From NCBI RefSeq assembly GCF_001187865.1, contig NZ_LGIT01000012.1, positions 36,079 to 100,078 on the forward strand: 64,000 bases of DNA. Direction: 5' to 3'. Positions 53,877-63,960 of this stretch are shown piece by piece. The notes under the pieces were generated by a model, which had not been told where the DNA came from, did no database searches, and worked only from the letters and a program-made list of their open reading frames with translations. Source of the DNA: Klebsiella sp. RIT-PI-d (GTDB taxonomy: Bacteria; Pseudomonadota; Gammaproteobacteria; Enterobacterales; Enterobacteriaceae). The first letter of the stretch is position 1. Each line of letters opens with the position of its first letter. The position numbers and the translations under genes were made by a program.

Positions 53877-54237
53877 AGGATGACGCCCTCAGCACAACGA
53901 ATACAATGCCTGCTGTAATAATATTATTATTTACGTATCAATACGTATTATTAACGATAACGGAAATAATTTTTACATAAAAACCAGCAGAGTAAAAATA
54001 ATTACAGAGAATATATTTTAGGCTTATATTCATGTCGTGAATTAATCCTGCATTGCATTCTTTAACAGTAAAAAATCACCCCGCGTTTTTTGCCTTTACG
54101 TGCCGTGGGGACGCTCAACAAATAAGTATCACTTACATCCAGTGATGATTATTTGTAGGATAACCACCAGCTTTTATTAAATCTTTTCTTTCACCGATTT
54201 TCGGCGAATTCTGTTTTTCGGTTTTTAAGGAACAGTA
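53877..54237. promoter_or_regulatory. acrS / acrE divergent regulatory region
   Basis: A 361-bp AT-rich gap between divergent genes. It contains the inverted repeat at 53932-53947. In E. coli acrEF is silenced by H-NS, and the AT-richness here (especially 53910-54010) fits that. No confident -35/-10 pair was identified. Confidence 0.6.
53932..53947. promoter_or_regulatory. AcrS operator candidate TACGTAT-CA-ATACGTA
   Basis: Perfect 7-bp inverted arms with a 2-bp centre lie 56 bp upstream of acrS. Similar TAC-rich palindromes are the targets of the related repressor AcrR. Autoregulation by AcrS is inferred. Confidence 0.5.
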
Positions 54238-55380
54238 ATGACGATTCACGCCAGGACTACACTTCTTTCCAGCTTATTCATCTCTGCTGCTTTAATGGCG
54301 GGTTGTGATGATAAAGGCAACCAACAGCCGACACTGCCGGCTCCGCAGGTCACCGTTCATGTTGTGAAAAGTGCCCCCCTGACGGTGACGACTGAATTAC
54401 CGGGCCGCACCTCCGCATTTCGTATTGCTGAAGTTCGCCCACAGGTAAACGGTATTATTTTGTCGCGTAATTTCACTGAAGGCAGCGATGTCAACGCTGG
54501 CCAGTCGCTGTATCAAATCGATCCGGCCACCTACCAGGCTGCGTGGGATAGTGCTAAAAGTGATTTGGCTAAAAGCGAAGCCGCCGCGAGCATCGCCCAC
54601 CTGACGGTAAAACGCTACGTTCCGTTACTGGGAACTAAATATATCAGCCAGCAGGATTACGATCAGGCCGTTGCGAATGCACGTCAGGCCGATGCCACGG
54701 TACTGGCGGCGAAAGCAGCTGTGGAAACCGCACGCATTAATCTGGCTTACACCAAAGTGACCTCGCCGATTAGCGGACGCATCGGTAAATCCTTTGTCAC
54801 TGAAGGAGCGCTGGTGACCAATGGTCAGGCAAATGCGATGGCAACCGTGCAGCAACTGGACCCTATTTATGTCGATGTCACACAATCCAGTAACGACTTT
54901 ATGCGTCTTAAACAAGCCAGCCTGCAAAAAGGCAGCGCAGCCAGCAGCGTTCAGCTGTTGATGGAAAATGGCCAACCTTACGCTATGAAAGGTAGCCTGC
55001 AATTTTCGGACGTGACGGTCGATGAGAATACCGGCTCCATTATCCTGCGAGCAATTTTTCCGAATCCCCGGCATCAGCTTTTGCCCGGCATGTTTGTTCG
55101 CGCACGCATCGATGAAGGCATTCAGCCCAACGCTATTCTGGTTCCACAGCAGGGCATCACTCGTACTCCACGCGGTGACGCTACGGCACTGGTAGTCAAC
55201 AACGAAAGTAAAGTTGAGCTACGCAACGTCATGGCTTCACAGGCGATTGGCGATAAATGGCTCATTACCGACGGTCTAAAAAATGGCGATAAGGTCATTA
55301 TCAGCGGCTTACAAAAAGCAGCGCCTGGTGCCACCGTCAAAGCCGTAACCGATGTAACTGCGGCTACACTAGCACAATAA
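54238..55380 (+). CDS. acrE: Multidrug efflux membrane-fusion lipoprotein AcrE
   Basis: Periplasmic adaptor of the AcrEF-TolC pump, 380 residues. Lipoprotein signal with lipobox LMAGC (Cys23). The split lipoyl domain ([22 protein letters not shown] and [19 protein letters not shown]), an alpha-helical hairpin (about 95-165) and beta-barrel ([22 protein letters not shown]) follow in order. It is 11 bp ahead of acrF on the same strand. A lowly expressed reserve pump in E. coli; the sequence shows nothing to indicate loss of function. Confidence 0.96.
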   Translation: MTIHARTTLLSSLFISAALMAGCDDKGNQQPTLPAPQVTVHVVKSAPLTVTTELPGRTSAFRIAEVRPQVNGIILSRNFTEGSDVNAGQSLYQIDPATYQAAWDSAKSDLAKSEAAASIAHLTVKRYVPLLGTKYISQQDYDQAVANARQADATVLAAKAAVETARINLAYTKVTSPISGRIGKSFVTEGALVTNGQANAMATVQQLDPIYVDVTQSSNDFMRLKQASLQKGSAASSVQLLMENGQPYAMKGSLQFSDVTVDENTGSIILRAIFPNPRHQLLPGMFVRARIDEGIQPNAILVPQQGITRTPRGDATALVVNNESKVELRNVMASQAIGDKWLITDGLKNGDKVIISGLQKAAPGATVKAVTDVTAATLAQ

Positions 55381-55391
55381 GGCGACCGCAC

Positions 55392-58300
55392 ATGGCTAAC
55401 TTTTTTATCAGACGACCTATTTTTGCATGGGTACTGGCTATCATTTTGATGATGGCTGGCGTAATGGCAATCATGCAAATGCCTGTCGCACAATACCCAA
55501 GTATTGCGCCGCCTGCGGTTTCCGTTTCGGCAACCTATCCTGGCGCAGATGCACAAACGGTGCAGGACACCGTCACGCAGATTATCGAACAGAATATGAA
55601 CGGTATTGATAATCTGATGTATATGTCCTCCACCAGCGACTCAGCCGGAGGCGTTACCATTACGCTGACCTTTAAATCCGGTACCGATCCCGATATCGCG
55701 CAAGTTCAGGTGCAGAACAAGCTTCAGCTGGCAATGCCTTTACTGCCACAGGAAGTTCAGCAGCAGGGAATTTCCGTTAAGAAATCCACCAGCAGCTTTC
55801 TGATGGTCGCGGGTTTCGTTTCTGACGATCCTAACGTTACGCAGGATGATATTGCCGACTACGTCGCATCAAATGTGAAAGATCCGCTCAGCCGTCTTAA
55901 CGGCATCGGGGATGTTCAACTGTTCGGTGCGCAATATGCAATGCGTATCTGGCTGGACGCCAATCTGCTCAATAAGTATCAGTTAACGCCGGTCGATGTC
56001 ATTAATCAGCTTAAAGTGCAGAACAATCAGATTGCTGCAGGCCAGCTTGGTGGCGCACCTTCGGTAAAAGGCCAGCAGTTGAATGCCTCAATCATTGCAC
56101 AAACGCGACTTAAGGATCCTGATGAGTTCGGCAACGTCACTCTGCGGGTAAATGCCGACGGTTCCATTGTTCACCTGAAAAATGTGGCGCGAATTGAGCT
56201 TGGCGGTGAGAACTACAATACCATCGCCCGTATTAACGGCCGTCCGGCAACCGGTCTTGGTATTAAGCTTGCGACGGGTGCTAACGCTCTGGACGCAGCG
56301 GAAGCAGTTAAACGTAAGCTGGTTGAGCTGGAGCCTTTCTTCCCGCACGGCGTGAAGACGGTTTATCCCTATGACACCACGCCTTTCGTGCAAATCTCTA
56401 TTCGTGAAGTTGTTAAAACGCTGTTTGAAGCGATCGTTTTAGTCTTCCTCGTTATGTATCTGTTCTTACAGAACATCCGGGCAACATTGATTCCGACAAT
56501 TGCAGTTCCGGTGGTATTACTGGGCACATTTGCCATTCTTGATGCCTTTGGCTTCTCAATAAACACCCTGACCATGTTTGGTATGGTGCTGGCAATAGGG
56601 TTATTGGTCGATGATGCTATTGTGGTTGTGGAAAACGTCGAGCGCGTGATGCAAGAGGAGCATCTGCCGCCCAGAGAAGCGACCGAGAAATCCATGTCGC
56701 AAATTCAGGGTGCACTGGTGGGTATTGCCATGGTGCTGTCCGCCGTATTTGTGCCGATGGCATTTTCTGGCGGCTCAACTGGCGCTATCTATCGTCAGTT
56801 TTCGATTACGATCGTCTCGGCGATGGCGCTCTCCGTACTGGTGGCGATGATCCTCACGCCGGCCCTTTGTGCGACGCTCCTTAAGCCTGTATCAGCCGAA
56901 AAACACAGTAATAAAGGCGGTTTTTTTGGCTGGTTTAACCGGATGTTTGATGGCAGCGTAGAACACTATACCCATAGCGTTAGCGGTATTGTGCGTAAAA
57001 CCGGTCGTTATTTGGTTATCTATCTGCTGATTGTTATTGGTCTGGCCGCGCTGTTTTTACGTTTGCCCACCTCTTTCCTGCCGAACGAAGATCAGGGTGT
57101 ATTCCTGACAATGGTTCAGCTTCCGGCTGGCGCAACGCAAGAACGTACCCAGCAGGTGATGGACAAGGTCACGAATTATTTTCTGAATGATGAAAAAGCC
57201 AACGTTAATAGCGTATTTACCGTTAACGGCTTTAGCTTCAGCGGTCAGGGTCAAAATGCCGGCATGGCCTTTGTCAGTCTCAAACCGTGGGAGGAGCGCA
57301 ACGGTAAAGAGAACAGTGCGCAGGCGGTTATTGGTCGCGCAATGAGAGCGCTCAGCAAGATAAGCGACGCCCGAGTGATTCCATTCAACATGCCGGCAAT
57401 TACTGAACTGGGCACCGGAACTGGCTTTGACTTTGAGCTTATCGATCAGGCAGGGCTTGGTCATACGGCGTTAACACAGGCGCGTAATCAGTTATTGGGC
57501 ATGGCGATGCAGCATCGGGATACGCTGATCAATATGCGTCCTAATGGCCTGGAAGATACGCCACAGTTCAAGCTGGATGTTGATCAGGAAAAAGCTCAGG
57601 CCCTCGGCGTTTCGCTCTCCGATATTAACGAGACGGTCTCTGCGGCGTTGGGTGGAAGTTATGTGAATGATTTTATCGATCGCGGACGTGTGAAAAAGGT
57701 ATATGTTCAGGCCGATGCGAAGTTTCGTATGTTACCTGAAGATATTAATAATCTGTATGTCCGCAGCGCAAGCAATGAGATGGTGCCTTTCTCTGCGTTC
57801 AGCACATCTCACTGGAGCTACGGTTCACCGCGTCTGGAACGTTATAACGGCCTGCCATCAATGGAAATTATTGGTGAGCCTGCGCCAGGTAAAAGTTCTG
57901 GTGATGCGATGGCCCTGATGGAAAGCCTGGCTTCCAGATTGCCTGCCGGGATAGGTTATGACTGGACCGGACTGTCTTATCAGGAAAGACTCTCTGGCGA
58001 TCAGGCTCCGGCGCTAATCGCAATCTCGATGGTTGTGGTCTTCCTGTGCCTGGCTGCGCTTTATGAGAGCTGGTCGATTCCCTTCTCCGTTATGCTGGTG
58101 GTACCGCTTGGGATTATTGGCGTGTTGTTAGCGGCGACCGTCTTCGATATGAGTAATGACGTGTACTTTAAAGTAGGACTGTTGACCACCATCGGTCTCT
58201 CGGCGAAGAACGCGATACTCATTGTAGAGTTTGCCAAAGAACTAATGGAAAAAGAACATAAAGGACTGATTGAAGCCACTATTGAATCGGCTCGTATGCG

Positions 58301-58505
58301 TTTGCGTCCTATCCTGATGACTTCTCTGGCCTTTATGCTTGGCGTATTACCACTGGCAAAAAGCAGCGGTGCCGGTAGCGGTGCACAAAATGCGGTCGGG
58401 ATTGGCGTGATGGGCGGGATGATCTCCGCAACATTGCTGGCTATTTTCTTCGTCCCTGCCTTCTTCGTTGTGATCCGTGGCTGGACAATCGGCCGCGCGA
58501 AATAA
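55392..58505 (+). CDS. acrF: Multidrug efflux RND transporter AcrF
   Basis: Inner-membrane RND pump of AcrEF-TolC, 1037 residues with 12 helices and two large periplasmic loops. The paired proton-relay aspartates are in [24 protein letters not shown] (about 407-408), and the partner lysine is expected in helix 10. N-terminal [17 protein letters not shown] and the [17 protein letters not shown] segment in the second half are characteristic of AcrB/AcrF. Driven with acrE; a terminator follows. Confidence 0.97.
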   Translation: MANFFIRRPIFAWVLAIILMMAGVMAIMQMPVAQYPSIAPPAVSVSATYPGADAQTVQDTVTQIIEQNMNGIDNLMYMSSTSDSAGGVTITLTFKSGTDPDIAQVQVQNKLQLAMPLLPQEVQQQGISVKKSTSSFLMVAGFVSDDPNVTQDDIADYVASNVKDPLSRLNGIGDVQLFGAQYAMRIWLDANLLNKYQLTPVDVINQLKVQNNQIAAGQLGGAPSVKGQQLNASIIAQTRLKDPDEFGNVTLRVNADGSIVHLKNVARIELGGENYNTIARINGRPATGLGIKLATGANALDAAEAVKRKLVELEPFFPHGVKTVYPYDTTPFVQISIREVVKTLFEAIVLVFLVMYLFLQNIRATLIPTIAVPVVLLGTFAILDAFGFSINTLTMFGMVLAIGLLVDDAIVVVENVERVMQEEHLPPREATEKSMSQIQGALVGIAMVLSAVFVPMAFSGGSTGAIYRQFSITIVSAMALSVLVAMILTPALCATLLKPVSAEKHSNKGGFFGWFNRMFDGSVEHYTHSVSGIVRKTGRYLVIYLLIVIGLAALFLRLPTSFLPNEDQGVFLTMVQLPAGATQERTQQVMDKVTNYFLNDEKANVNSVFTVNGFSFSGQGQNAGMAFVSLKPWEERNGKENSAQAVIGRAMRALSKISDARVIPFNMPAITELGTGTGFDFELIDQAGLGHTALTQARNQLLGMAMQHRDTLINMRPNGLEDTPQFKLDVDQEKAQALGVSLSDINETVSAALGGSYVNDFIDRGRVKKVYVQADAKFRMLPEDINNLYVRSASNEMVPFSAFSTSHWSYGSPRLERYNGLPSMEIIGEPAPGKSSGDAMALMESLASRLPAGIGYDWTGLSYQERLSGDQAPALIAISMVVVFLCLAALYESWSIPFSVMLVVPLGIIGVLLAATVFDMSNDVYFKVGLLTTIGLSAKNAILIVEFAKELMEKEHKGLIEATIESARMRLRPILMTSLAFMLGVLPLAKSSGAGSGAQNAVGIGVMGGMISATLLAIFFVPAFFVVIRGWTIGRAK

Positions 58506-58509
58506 GTGC

Positions 58510-58545
58510 AATAGCAGGGGGGCTACTGGCACCTCTGCTATTTTC
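58510..58545 (+). terminator. acrEF terminator
   Basis: An 11-bp stem AATAGCAGGGG/CCTCTGCTATT (one G-T pair) and a short T run, 5 bases after the acrF stop. Confidence 0.75.
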
Positions 58546-58739
58546 TAATGCAGTACTTTTACCTTCATGATTTCTCCACACTCCCCGGTATTTAGCGCCC
58601 CTCTCTCCATAATGTTTACAGAGCTAATAATTTGAGAGTATTCACGCGTAACAAAACGTGTGCCGGGTGGTAAAATACCCTCAATGCCCGATGCCGCGAC
58701 TCTTCGACGCGAAACGTGGCTTTATTTAGAGGTAACACC

Positions 58740-58961
58740 ATGAAAAAATTCATCTCCGTTGCAATGCTGGCTGCCGTTCTGGCGGGCTGTGCACATGATT
58801 CTCCGTGCGTACCGGTCTATGACGATCAGGGTCGTCTGGTACACACCAATACCTGTATGAAAGGCACAACTCAGGATAACTGGGAAACAGCAGGCGCTAT
58901 CGCCGGTGGGGCTGCCGCGCTGGCCGGTCTGACGCTGGGTATTGTTGCGTTAACTAAATAA
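58740..58961 (+). CDS. yhdV: Small lipoprotein YhdV
   Basis: A 73-residue outer-membrane-type lipoprotein: signal peptide with lipobox VLAGC (Cys17), a short polar segment with two further cysteines, and a hydrophobic glycine-zipper helix (AGAIAGGAAALAGLTLGIVAL) at the C-terminus. I start at MKKFISVAML, since GAGGTAACACC precedes it; the frame has an upstream ATG that lacks a signal sequence. Function unknown. Monocistronic, with a TAAAAT-type -10 about 70 bp upstream. Confidence 0.88.
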   Translation: MKKFISVAMLAAVLAGCAHDSPCVPVYDDQGRLVHTNTCMKGTTQDNWETAGAIAGGAAALAGLTLGIVALTK

Positions 58962-59091
58962 GATCTCACGCAGTGCGAAACCGATCGCGCTGCGTTCCCT
59001 CCCCCACTTTTATTTCTTCACACATTCCATAGCGACGTTATATTCACGCACTTCATCACCTGATATCCGCCTCTCATTTATGAAAGTTTTT

Positions 59092-59108
59092 TGCTCCACT
59101 TTGTGGCA
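59092..59108. promoter_or_regulatory. NtrC-like binding site, distal
   Basis: TGCTCC-ACTTT-GTGGCA matches 9 of 12 arm positions of the NtrC consensus TGCACC-N5-GGTGCA. Its centre is about 136 bp before the predicted sigma-54 start, near the position of the distal site at glnAp2. Confidence 0.5.
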
Positions 59109-59121
59109 TACGTTTCATTTT

Positions 59122-59138
59122 CGCACCATGCGGGGGCG
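59122..59138. promoter_or_regulatory. NtrC-like binding site, proximal
   Basis: CGCACC-ATGCG-GGGGCG matches 9 of 12 arm positions of TGCACC-N5-GGTGCA. It is 30 bp (three helical turns) from the distal site and about 106 bp before the predicted transcription start, the arrangement expected for a cooperative NtrC enhancer. Confidence 0.5.
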
Positions 59139-59210
59139 CGAAATTTCTTTTCTTACCTCTACACTCATCCTGATGCGTTCGCGAAACTGAAATCTCAGTG
59201 CGCGCAAAAC

Positions 59211-59226
59211 TGGCACTACCTTTGCT
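59211..59226 (+). promoter_or_regulatory. Sigma-54 (RpoN) promoter of yhdWXYZ
   Basis: TGGCAC-TACCT-TTGCT is a perfect match to the sigma-54 consensus, with the -24 GG (59212-59213) and -12 GC (59224-59225) separated by the required 10 bp. Transcription should start near 59236, about 80 bp before yhdW. It is consistent with nitrogen control reported for this operon in E. coli. Confidence 0.85.
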
Positions 59227-59316
59227 TTATAAAGTATGGCCACAGCCACAGCCCGGGTTCAACGTGGTCCCGGACGTCTCTCTATAACGATAAATTTTCG
59301 CTACACAGGATGCTTT

Positions 59317-60342
59317 ATGAAAAAGATGATGTTAGCCAGTCTGGCCGCTGCCGGGGTGCTTCTCGCTGTTACGAGTCAGGCTCATGCAGGTACCACTTTT
59401 GATGCTGTGAAAAAGAAAGGTTTCGTACAGTGTGGGATCAGTGACGGATTGCCGGGCTTTTCGTACGCGGACGCTAACGGTAAGTTCACCGGTATTGATG
59501 TGGACATTTGTCGTGGCGTGGCTGCCGCCCTGTTTGGCGATGATAGTAAAGTGAAATATACCCCTCTCACGGCGAAAGAGCGTTTCACCGCGCTGCAATC
59601 AGGCGAAGTCGATATGTTATCCCGTAATACGACCTGGACCTCATCGCGCGATGCAGGTATGGGAATGACCTTTACCGGCGTAACGTATTATGACGGTATC
59701 GGTTTTCTTACCCACAATAAAGCCGGGCTAAAAAGCGCGAAAGAGCTTGATGGTGCAACAGTATGTATTCAGGCAGGAACTGATACCGAGCTGAACGTGG
59801 CCGATTACTTTAAATCCAACAATATGAAATATACCCCTGTCACTTTCGATCGCTCTGACGAATCTGCCAAAGCCCTGGAATCTGGCCGCTGCGATACTCT
59901 GGCCTCTGACCAGTCGCAACTTTATGCTCTGCGCATCAAGCTAAGTACCCCAGGCGAATGGATCGTCCTGCCTGAAGTCATTTCGAAAGAGCCGCTGGGT
60001 CCGGTTGTTCGCCGCGGTGATGATGAATGGTTTGCAGTTGTTCGCTGGACGCTGTTCGCCATGCTGAATGCGGAAGAAATGGGGATCACCTCGAAGAACG
60101 TCGATGAAAAAGCGGCAAACCCTGCCACGCCGGATATGGCGCACCTGTTAGGCAAAGAGGGTGATTATGGTAAGGATCTGAAGCTTGATAATAAGTGGGC
60201 TTATAACATTATCAAAAAAGTCGGTAATTATGCCGAAGTGTTCGAACGTAACGTCGGGTCTGAAAGCCCTCTGAAAATCAAACGCGGGCAGAACAATCTC
60301 TGGAATAACGGCGGTATTCAGTACGCTCCGCCGGTACGTTAA
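59317..60342 (+). CDS. yhdW: Amino-acid ABC transporter periplasmic binding protein YhdW
   Basis: A 341-residue type-3 solute-binding protein for a polar or general L-amino-acid importer. The signal peptide (MKKMMLASLAAAGVLLAVTSQAHA) is followed by FDAVKKKGFVQCGISDGLPGFSYAD, FTGIDVDICRGVAAALFGD and RFTALQSGEVDMLSRNTTW. I start at the ATG before MKKMML; the open frame begins 27 codons earlier but that part overlaps promoter sequence. First gene of yhdWXYZ, intact here. Confidence 0.93.
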   Translation: MKKMMLASLAAAGVLLAVTSQAHAGTTFDAVKKKGFVQCGISDGLPGFSYADANGKFTGIDVDICRGVAAALFGDDSKVKYTPLTAKERFTALQSGEVDMLSRNTTWTSSRDAGMGMTFTGVTYYDGIGFLTHNKAGLKSAKELDGATVCIQAGTDTELNVADYFKSNNMKYTPVTFDRSDESAKALESGRCDTLASDQSQLYALRIKLSTPGEWIVLPEVISKEPLGPVVRRGDDEWFAVVRWTLFAMLNAEEMGITSKNVDEKAANPATPDMAHLLGKEGDYGKDLKLDNKWAYNIIKKVGNYAEVFERNVGSESPLKIKRGQNNLWNNGGIQYAPPVR

Positions 60343-60411
60343 TACAGCGCGATGTAACGGGCACCGCTCAGGCGGTGCCTTACCCAGAGTCATAGTAACA
60401 GAGGTTTGCTT

Positions 60412-61593
60412 ATGTCACATCGCCGCCCAGCCGTAAAAGGATCGTGGTCCTTTTCCAACCCCGCGGTTCGTGCCTGGCTATTTCAAATTCTGGCGATAGC
60501 GGCTGTTGTCAGCGTCGCCGTATATTTGATTCATAACACCATAACTAATCTGAATAATCGTGGGATTACTTCTGGTTTTGCATTTCTCGATCGCAGCGCC
60601 GGATTTGGAATTGTTCAGCATCTGATTGATTATGAACAGGGCGATACCTATGGTCGTGTATTTCTTGTCGGATTATGTAACACCCTTTTGGTTTCGGCGC
60701 TGTGTATTGTTTTCGCCTCTTTCCTGGGCTTCTTTCTCGGTCTGGCTCGTCTTTCTGACAACTGGTTATTGCGCAAAATATCTACGGTTTATATCGAGAC
60801 ATTTCGTAATATTCCACCGCTATTGCAAATTTTCTTTTGGTATTTTGCCGTATTGCGTAATTTGCCCGGACCAAGGCAAGCAGTAGAGGCTTTTGAGTTG
60901 GTTTTTCTAAGCAATCGCGGCTTGTATATCCCTGCGCCACAGATGGGAGAAGGTATTACAGGCTTTATACTCGCGCTTCTGATTGCCATTGCCCTCTCAG
61001 TTGGTCTGTATCGGTACAATAAAGCACACCAGCTTAAAACCGGACAATTACGCCGATCCTGGCCCACCATTATCATCATGTTTATTGCGTTGCCGCTGAT
61101 CGCTCACTGGATAGTCGGTCCTGCGCTGCACTGGGATATTCCGCAATTGCGGGGCTTTAACTTCCGCGGCGGCATGGTGCTTATTCCCGAACTGGCGGCA
61201 TTAACACTGGCTCTATCGGTTTATACTTCGGCATTTATTGCTGAAATTATCCGGGCTGGCATTCAGGCTGTGCCTCACGGTCAGCATGAAGCCGCTCGTT
61301 CATTAGGTCTGCCGAATCCGGTCACTCTTCGCCAGGTTATTATCCCTCAGGCGCTGCGGGTCATTATTCCGCCGCTCACCAGCCAGTATCTGAATATCGT
61401 TAAAAACTCATCGCTGGCGGCGGCAATCGGTTATCCAGATATGGTTTCTCTTTTCGCGGGAACGGTGCTGAATCAGACCGGTCAGGCAATAGAGACTATT
61501 GCCATCACAATGTCAGTTTATTTGATTATTAGCCTCATCATTTCTCTGCTGATGAATATCTACAATCGACGCATTGCGCTGATTGAGCGTTAA
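60412..61593 (+). CDS. yhdX: Amino-acid ABC transporter permease YhdX
   Basis: A 393-residue inner-membrane permease of the His/Glu/Gln type. The permease signature region EAARSLGLPNPVTLRQVIIPQALR sits near the C-terminus. About eight helices are predicted, including an N-terminal extension typical of the YhdX/AapQ subfamily. Start MSHRRPAVKG chosen over an ATG two codons upstream. It lies 9 bp before yhdY and should pair with it as a heterodimer. Confidence 0.95.
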   Translation: MSHRRPAVKGSWSFSNPAVRAWLFQILAIAAVVSVAVYLIHNTITNLNNRGITSGFAFLDRSAGFGIVQHLIDYEQGDTYGRVFLVGLCNTLLVSALCIVFASFLGFFLGLARLSDNWLLRKISTVYIETFRNIPPLLQIFFWYFAVLRNLPGPRQAVEAFELVFLSNRGLYIPAPQMGEGITGFILALLIAIALSVGLYRYNKAHQLKTGQLRRSWPTIIIMFIALPLIAHWIVGPALHWDIPQLRGFNFRGGMVLIPELAALTLALSVYTSAFIAEIIRAGIQAVPHGQHEAARSLGLPNPVTLRQVIIPQALRVIIPPLTSQYLNIVKNSSLAAAIGYPDMVSLFAGTVLNQTGQAIETIAITMSVYLIISLIISLLMNIYNRRIALIER

Positions 61594-61602
61594 GGATCGG
61601 GA

Positions 61603-62706
61603 ATGACAAAAGCACTGCTGTCTCATCCTCCACGTCAGACCCGGGCCACATCGAGTCAGGCCATCGTCTGGATACGGAAAAACTTATTTTCAAGCTGGTC
61701 TAATAGTCTACTGACGATTGTCTGTATCTGGTTGATGTGGGAACTGATCCCGCCATTAGTTAACTGGGCGTTATTACAGGCAAACTGGGTGGGAACAACA
61801 CGTTCTGACTGTACAAAAGCAGGTGCATGCTGGGTATTTATTCATCAGCGCTTTGGACAGTTTATGTATGGACTTTATCCGCACGATCAGCGCTGGCGCA
61901 TTAATCTGGCTCTCATCATCGGTCTGATTTCTATTGCAGTAATGTTCTGGAAGGGTATGCCGCATCGCGGGCGTTATATTGCAACCTGGGCGATCGTTTA
62001 TCCGCTGCTCGTCTGGTTTTTGTTGTATGGCGGATTTGCCGGACTGGAGCGCGTGGAAACCCGCGTCTGGGGTGGCCTGACGTTAACGCTTATCATCGCC
62101 TCAGTGGGTATCGCCGGAGCGTTACCATTAGGGATACTACTGGCGCTTGGGCGACGATCTACTATGCCGGTGGTGCGGATCTTATCCGTCATTTTTATTG
62201 AGTTCTGGCGCGGTGTGCCGCTGATCACGGTCCTCTTTATGTCATCAGTTATGTTGCCGCTGTTTATGGCAGAGGGCACCAGTATTGATAAGCTAATCCG
62301 TGCCCTGGTGGGGGTCATCTTGTTCCAGTCTGCCTATGTAGCAGAAGTCGTGCGCGGTGGTTTGCAGGCATTGCCGAAAGGGCAATATGAAGCTGCTGAA
62401 TCGCTGGCGCTCGGCTACTGGAAAACGCAGGCGCTGGTCATTATGCCTCAGGCGCTAAAGCTGGTTATCCCGGGCCTCGTGAATACGATTATCGCACTGT
62501 TTAAGGATACCAGCCTGGTGATCATCATCGGTTTGTTCGATCTGTTTAGCAGCGTACAGCAGGCTACCGTCGATCCCGCCTGGCTGGGAATGTCGACAGA
62601 AGGGTATGTTTTTGCCGCCATGATCTATTGGATCTTTTGTTTCAGCATGTCGCGCTATAGCCAACATCTGGAGAAGCGCTTTAATACCGGGCGTACACCG
62701 CACTGA
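61603..62706 (+). CDS. yhdY: Amino-acid ABC transporter permease YhdY
   Basis: A 367-residue permease, partner of YhdX (AapM type). The permease EAA motif is [24 protein letters not shown]. Upstream lies [25 protein letters not shown], another typical block. Multiple helices. It lies between yhdX and yhdZ with gaps of 9 and 7 bp, so it is translated from one operon mRNA. Confidence 0.95.
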   Translation: MTKALLSHPPRQTRATSSQAIVWIRKNLFSSWSNSLLTIVCIWLMWELIPPLVNWALLQANWVGTTRSDCTKAGACWVFIHQRFGQFMYGLYPHDQRWRINLALIIGLISIAVMFWKGMPHRGRYIATWAIVYPLLVWFLLYGGFAGLERVETRVWGGLTLTLIIASVGIAGALPLGILLALGRRSTMPVVRILSVIFIEFWRGVPLITVLFMSSVMLPLFMAEGTSIDKLIRALVGVILFQSAYVAEVVRGGLQALPKGQYEAAESLALGYWKTQALVIMPQALKLVIPGLVNTIIALFKDTSLVIIIGLFDLFSSVQQATVDPAWLGMSTEGYVFAAMIYWIFCFSMSRYSQHLEKRFNTGRTPH

Positions 62707-62713
62707 GGATTTT

Positions 62714-63472
62714 ATGAATCAAATTACAATGCAACCTGCCGACGCGATGATCACGCTGGATAATGTCAACAAATGGTACGGTCAGTTTCACGTTTTAAAA
62801 GATATCAATTTGAAGGTGAAACAGGGAGAACGTATTGTCCTCTGTGGTCCTTCTGGATCAGGAAAATCAACAACGATTCGCTGTATCAACCACCTGGAGG
62901 AACATCAGCAGGGCAGGATTGTTGTCGATGGCATAGAGTTGAATGACGATATTCGTAATATCGAAAGAGTACGTCAGGAAGTCGGGATGGTATTTCAGCA
63001 CTTTAATCTTTTCCCACACTTAACTGTGCTGCAAAACTGTACGCTGGCACCAATATGGGTACGTAAGATCCCTAAAAAAGAAGCGGAAGCCCTGGCTATG
63101 CATTATCTGGAGCGCGTGAGAATTGCCGAGCATGCGCATAAATTTCCTGGCCAAATCTCGGGTGGTCAGCAGCAGCGCGTGGCGATTGCGCGTTCTCTGT
63201 GTATGAAACCCAAGATAATGCTGTTTGATGAGCCGACATCTGCACTCGATCCTGAAATGGTTAAAGAGGTTCTCGATACCATGATTGGCCTGGCACAGTC
63301 AGGTATGACTATGCTGTGCGTAACGCATGAAATGGGCTTTGCACGTACTGTAGCGGATCGGGTGATTTTCATGGATCGCGGAGAAATTGTTGAGCAGGCA
63401 GCGCCAGATGAATTTTTTGCCCACCCTAAATCTGAGCGCACCCGCGCATTTTTATCGCAGGTTATTCATTAA
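62714..63472 (+). CDS. yhdZ: Amino-acid ABC transporter ATP-binding protein YhdZ
   Basis: A 252-residue ATPase of the polar amino-acid importer class. Walker [13 protein letters not shown] (about residue 45), Q-loop [13 protein letters not shown] signature [15 protein letters not shown], Walker [15 protein letters not shown] and the H-loop VTHEMGFA are intact. Last gene of yhdWXYZ, followed by a hairpin terminator. Confidence 0.97.
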   Translation: MNQITMQPADAMITLDNVNKWYGQFHVLKDINLKVKQGERIVLCGPSGSGKSTTIRCINHLEEHQQGRIVVDGIELNDDIRNIERVRQEVGMVFQHFNLFPHLTVLQNCTLAPIWVRKIPKKEAEALAMHYLERVRIAEHAHKFPGQISGGQQQRVAIARSLCMKPKIMLFDEPTSALDPEMVKEVLDTMIGLAQSGMTMLCVTHEMGFARTVADRVIFMDRGEIVEQAAPDEFFAHPKSERTRAFLSQVIH

Positions 63473-63482
63473 TTATGGTATC

Positions 63483-63515
63483 GCCCGGTATAACTTTCTT
63501 TACCGGGCTTGTTTA
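63483..63515 (+). terminator. yhdWXYZ terminator
   Basis: A perfect 8-bp stem GCCCGGTA (63483-63490) / TACCGGGC (63501-63508) followed by TTGTTT, 10 bases after the yhdZ stop. The stem is also REP-like in sequence. Confidence 0.75.
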
Positions 63516-63564
63516 AACAGTTTTGCACTAAGAAAAGGCAGGCTATTTTGACTGATATAAACGC

Positions 63565-63594
63565 AAAAAGGCCATCCTTGCGGATGGCCTTTTC
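63565..63594 (-). terminator. rrn operon terminator
   Basis: The perfect stem AAAAGGCCATCC/GGATGGCCTTTT around a 4-base loop has a T run on the minus strand. It lies just beyond the last 5S gene, and this GGCCATCC hairpin is the classic terminator of enterobacterial rrn operons. Confidence 0.92.
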
Positions 63595-63603
63595 ACTTAA
63601 TTG

Positions 63604-63723
63604 ATGTCTGGCAGTTCCCTACTCTCGCATGGGGAGACCCCACACTACCATCGGCGCTACGGCGTTTCACTTCTGAGTTCGGCATGGGGTCAGGTGGGAC
63701 CGCCGCGCTATTGCCGCCAGACA
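63604..63723 (-). rRNA. rrfF: 5S ribosomal RNA (distal copy of the rrn operon)
   Basis: A complete 120-nt 5S rRNA read on the minus strand. Its 5-prime end is TGTCTGGCGG and its 3-prime end CTGCCAGACAT, with the conserved middle GATGGTAGTGTGGGGTCTCC present. In the closing helix nucleotides 3 and 117 form a U-A pair in place of the usual C-G, a compensated change. It follows tRNA-Thr, as in the E. coli rrnD operon. Confidence 0.97.
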
Positions 63724-63759
63724 AATTCTTTTCTGAGCGCCGAACGTTAATCTTAAAAC

Positions 63760-63835
63760 TGGTGCTGATACCCAGAGTCGAACTGGGGACCTCACCCTTA
63801 CCAAGGGTGCGCTCTACCAACTGAGCCATATCAGC
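63760..63835 (-). tRNA. thrV: tRNA-Thr (GGT anticodon)
   Basis: A 76-nt cloverleaf on the minus strand beginning GCTGATATGGCTCAG and ending in an encoded CCA. The anticodon loop is CTTGGTAAG (anticodon GGT), reading ACC and ACT. The acceptor stem pairs GCTGATA with TATCAGC. It lies between two 5S genes, as in rrnD of E. coli. Confidence 0.98.
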
Positions 63836-63840
63836 ACGCT

Positions 63841-63960
63841 TAATTTGATGCCTGGCAGTTTATGAATTACGTCGTAATTCACCCTTCGGGCCGTTGCTGC
63901 GCAACGTTCAAAAGCTTTCGCTTTTGTCCTACTCTCTGTCGAGTAGTGAACTGCCACAAA
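63841..63960 (-). other. Hairpin-rich 5S-like insert between tRNA-Thr and the upstream 5S
   Basis: A copy of the 5S 3-prime end (TTTGATGCCTGGCAGTT, 63844-63860) precedes a string of hairpins: 63863-63881 (9-bp arms TGAATTACG/CGTAATTCA), AAAAGC-TTTC-GCTTTT and CTACTC/GAGTAG. TGGCAGTT (63853-63860) also pairs with the later AACTGCCA, closing the whole insert like a 5S terminal stem. It may be a 5S relic or RNA processing element. Confidence 0.55.

Larger units (their letters stand above)
58962..59316 (+). promoter_or_regulatory. yhdV-yhdW intergenic region
   Basis: A 355-bp gene-free region. A 10-bp GC stem (58968-58977 with 58986-58995) is a weak end for yhdV. Further on are two NtrC-like sites (59092-59108 and 59122-59138) and a sigma-54 promoter (59211-59226) ahead of yhdW. 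Confidence 0.75.

Noticed and set aside
53877..54237. A transferred island or mobile element near acrS because of low GC
   Set aside because: The AT-richness is limited to the regulatory gap, no integrase, transposase or repeats flank it, and acrSEF is in its usual place.
63593..63829. A 78-codon minus-strand frame with MAQLVERTLGKGEVPS
   Set aside because: It runs across the tRNA-Thr and 5S rRNA genes; this is a familiar artefact of translating structural RNA.
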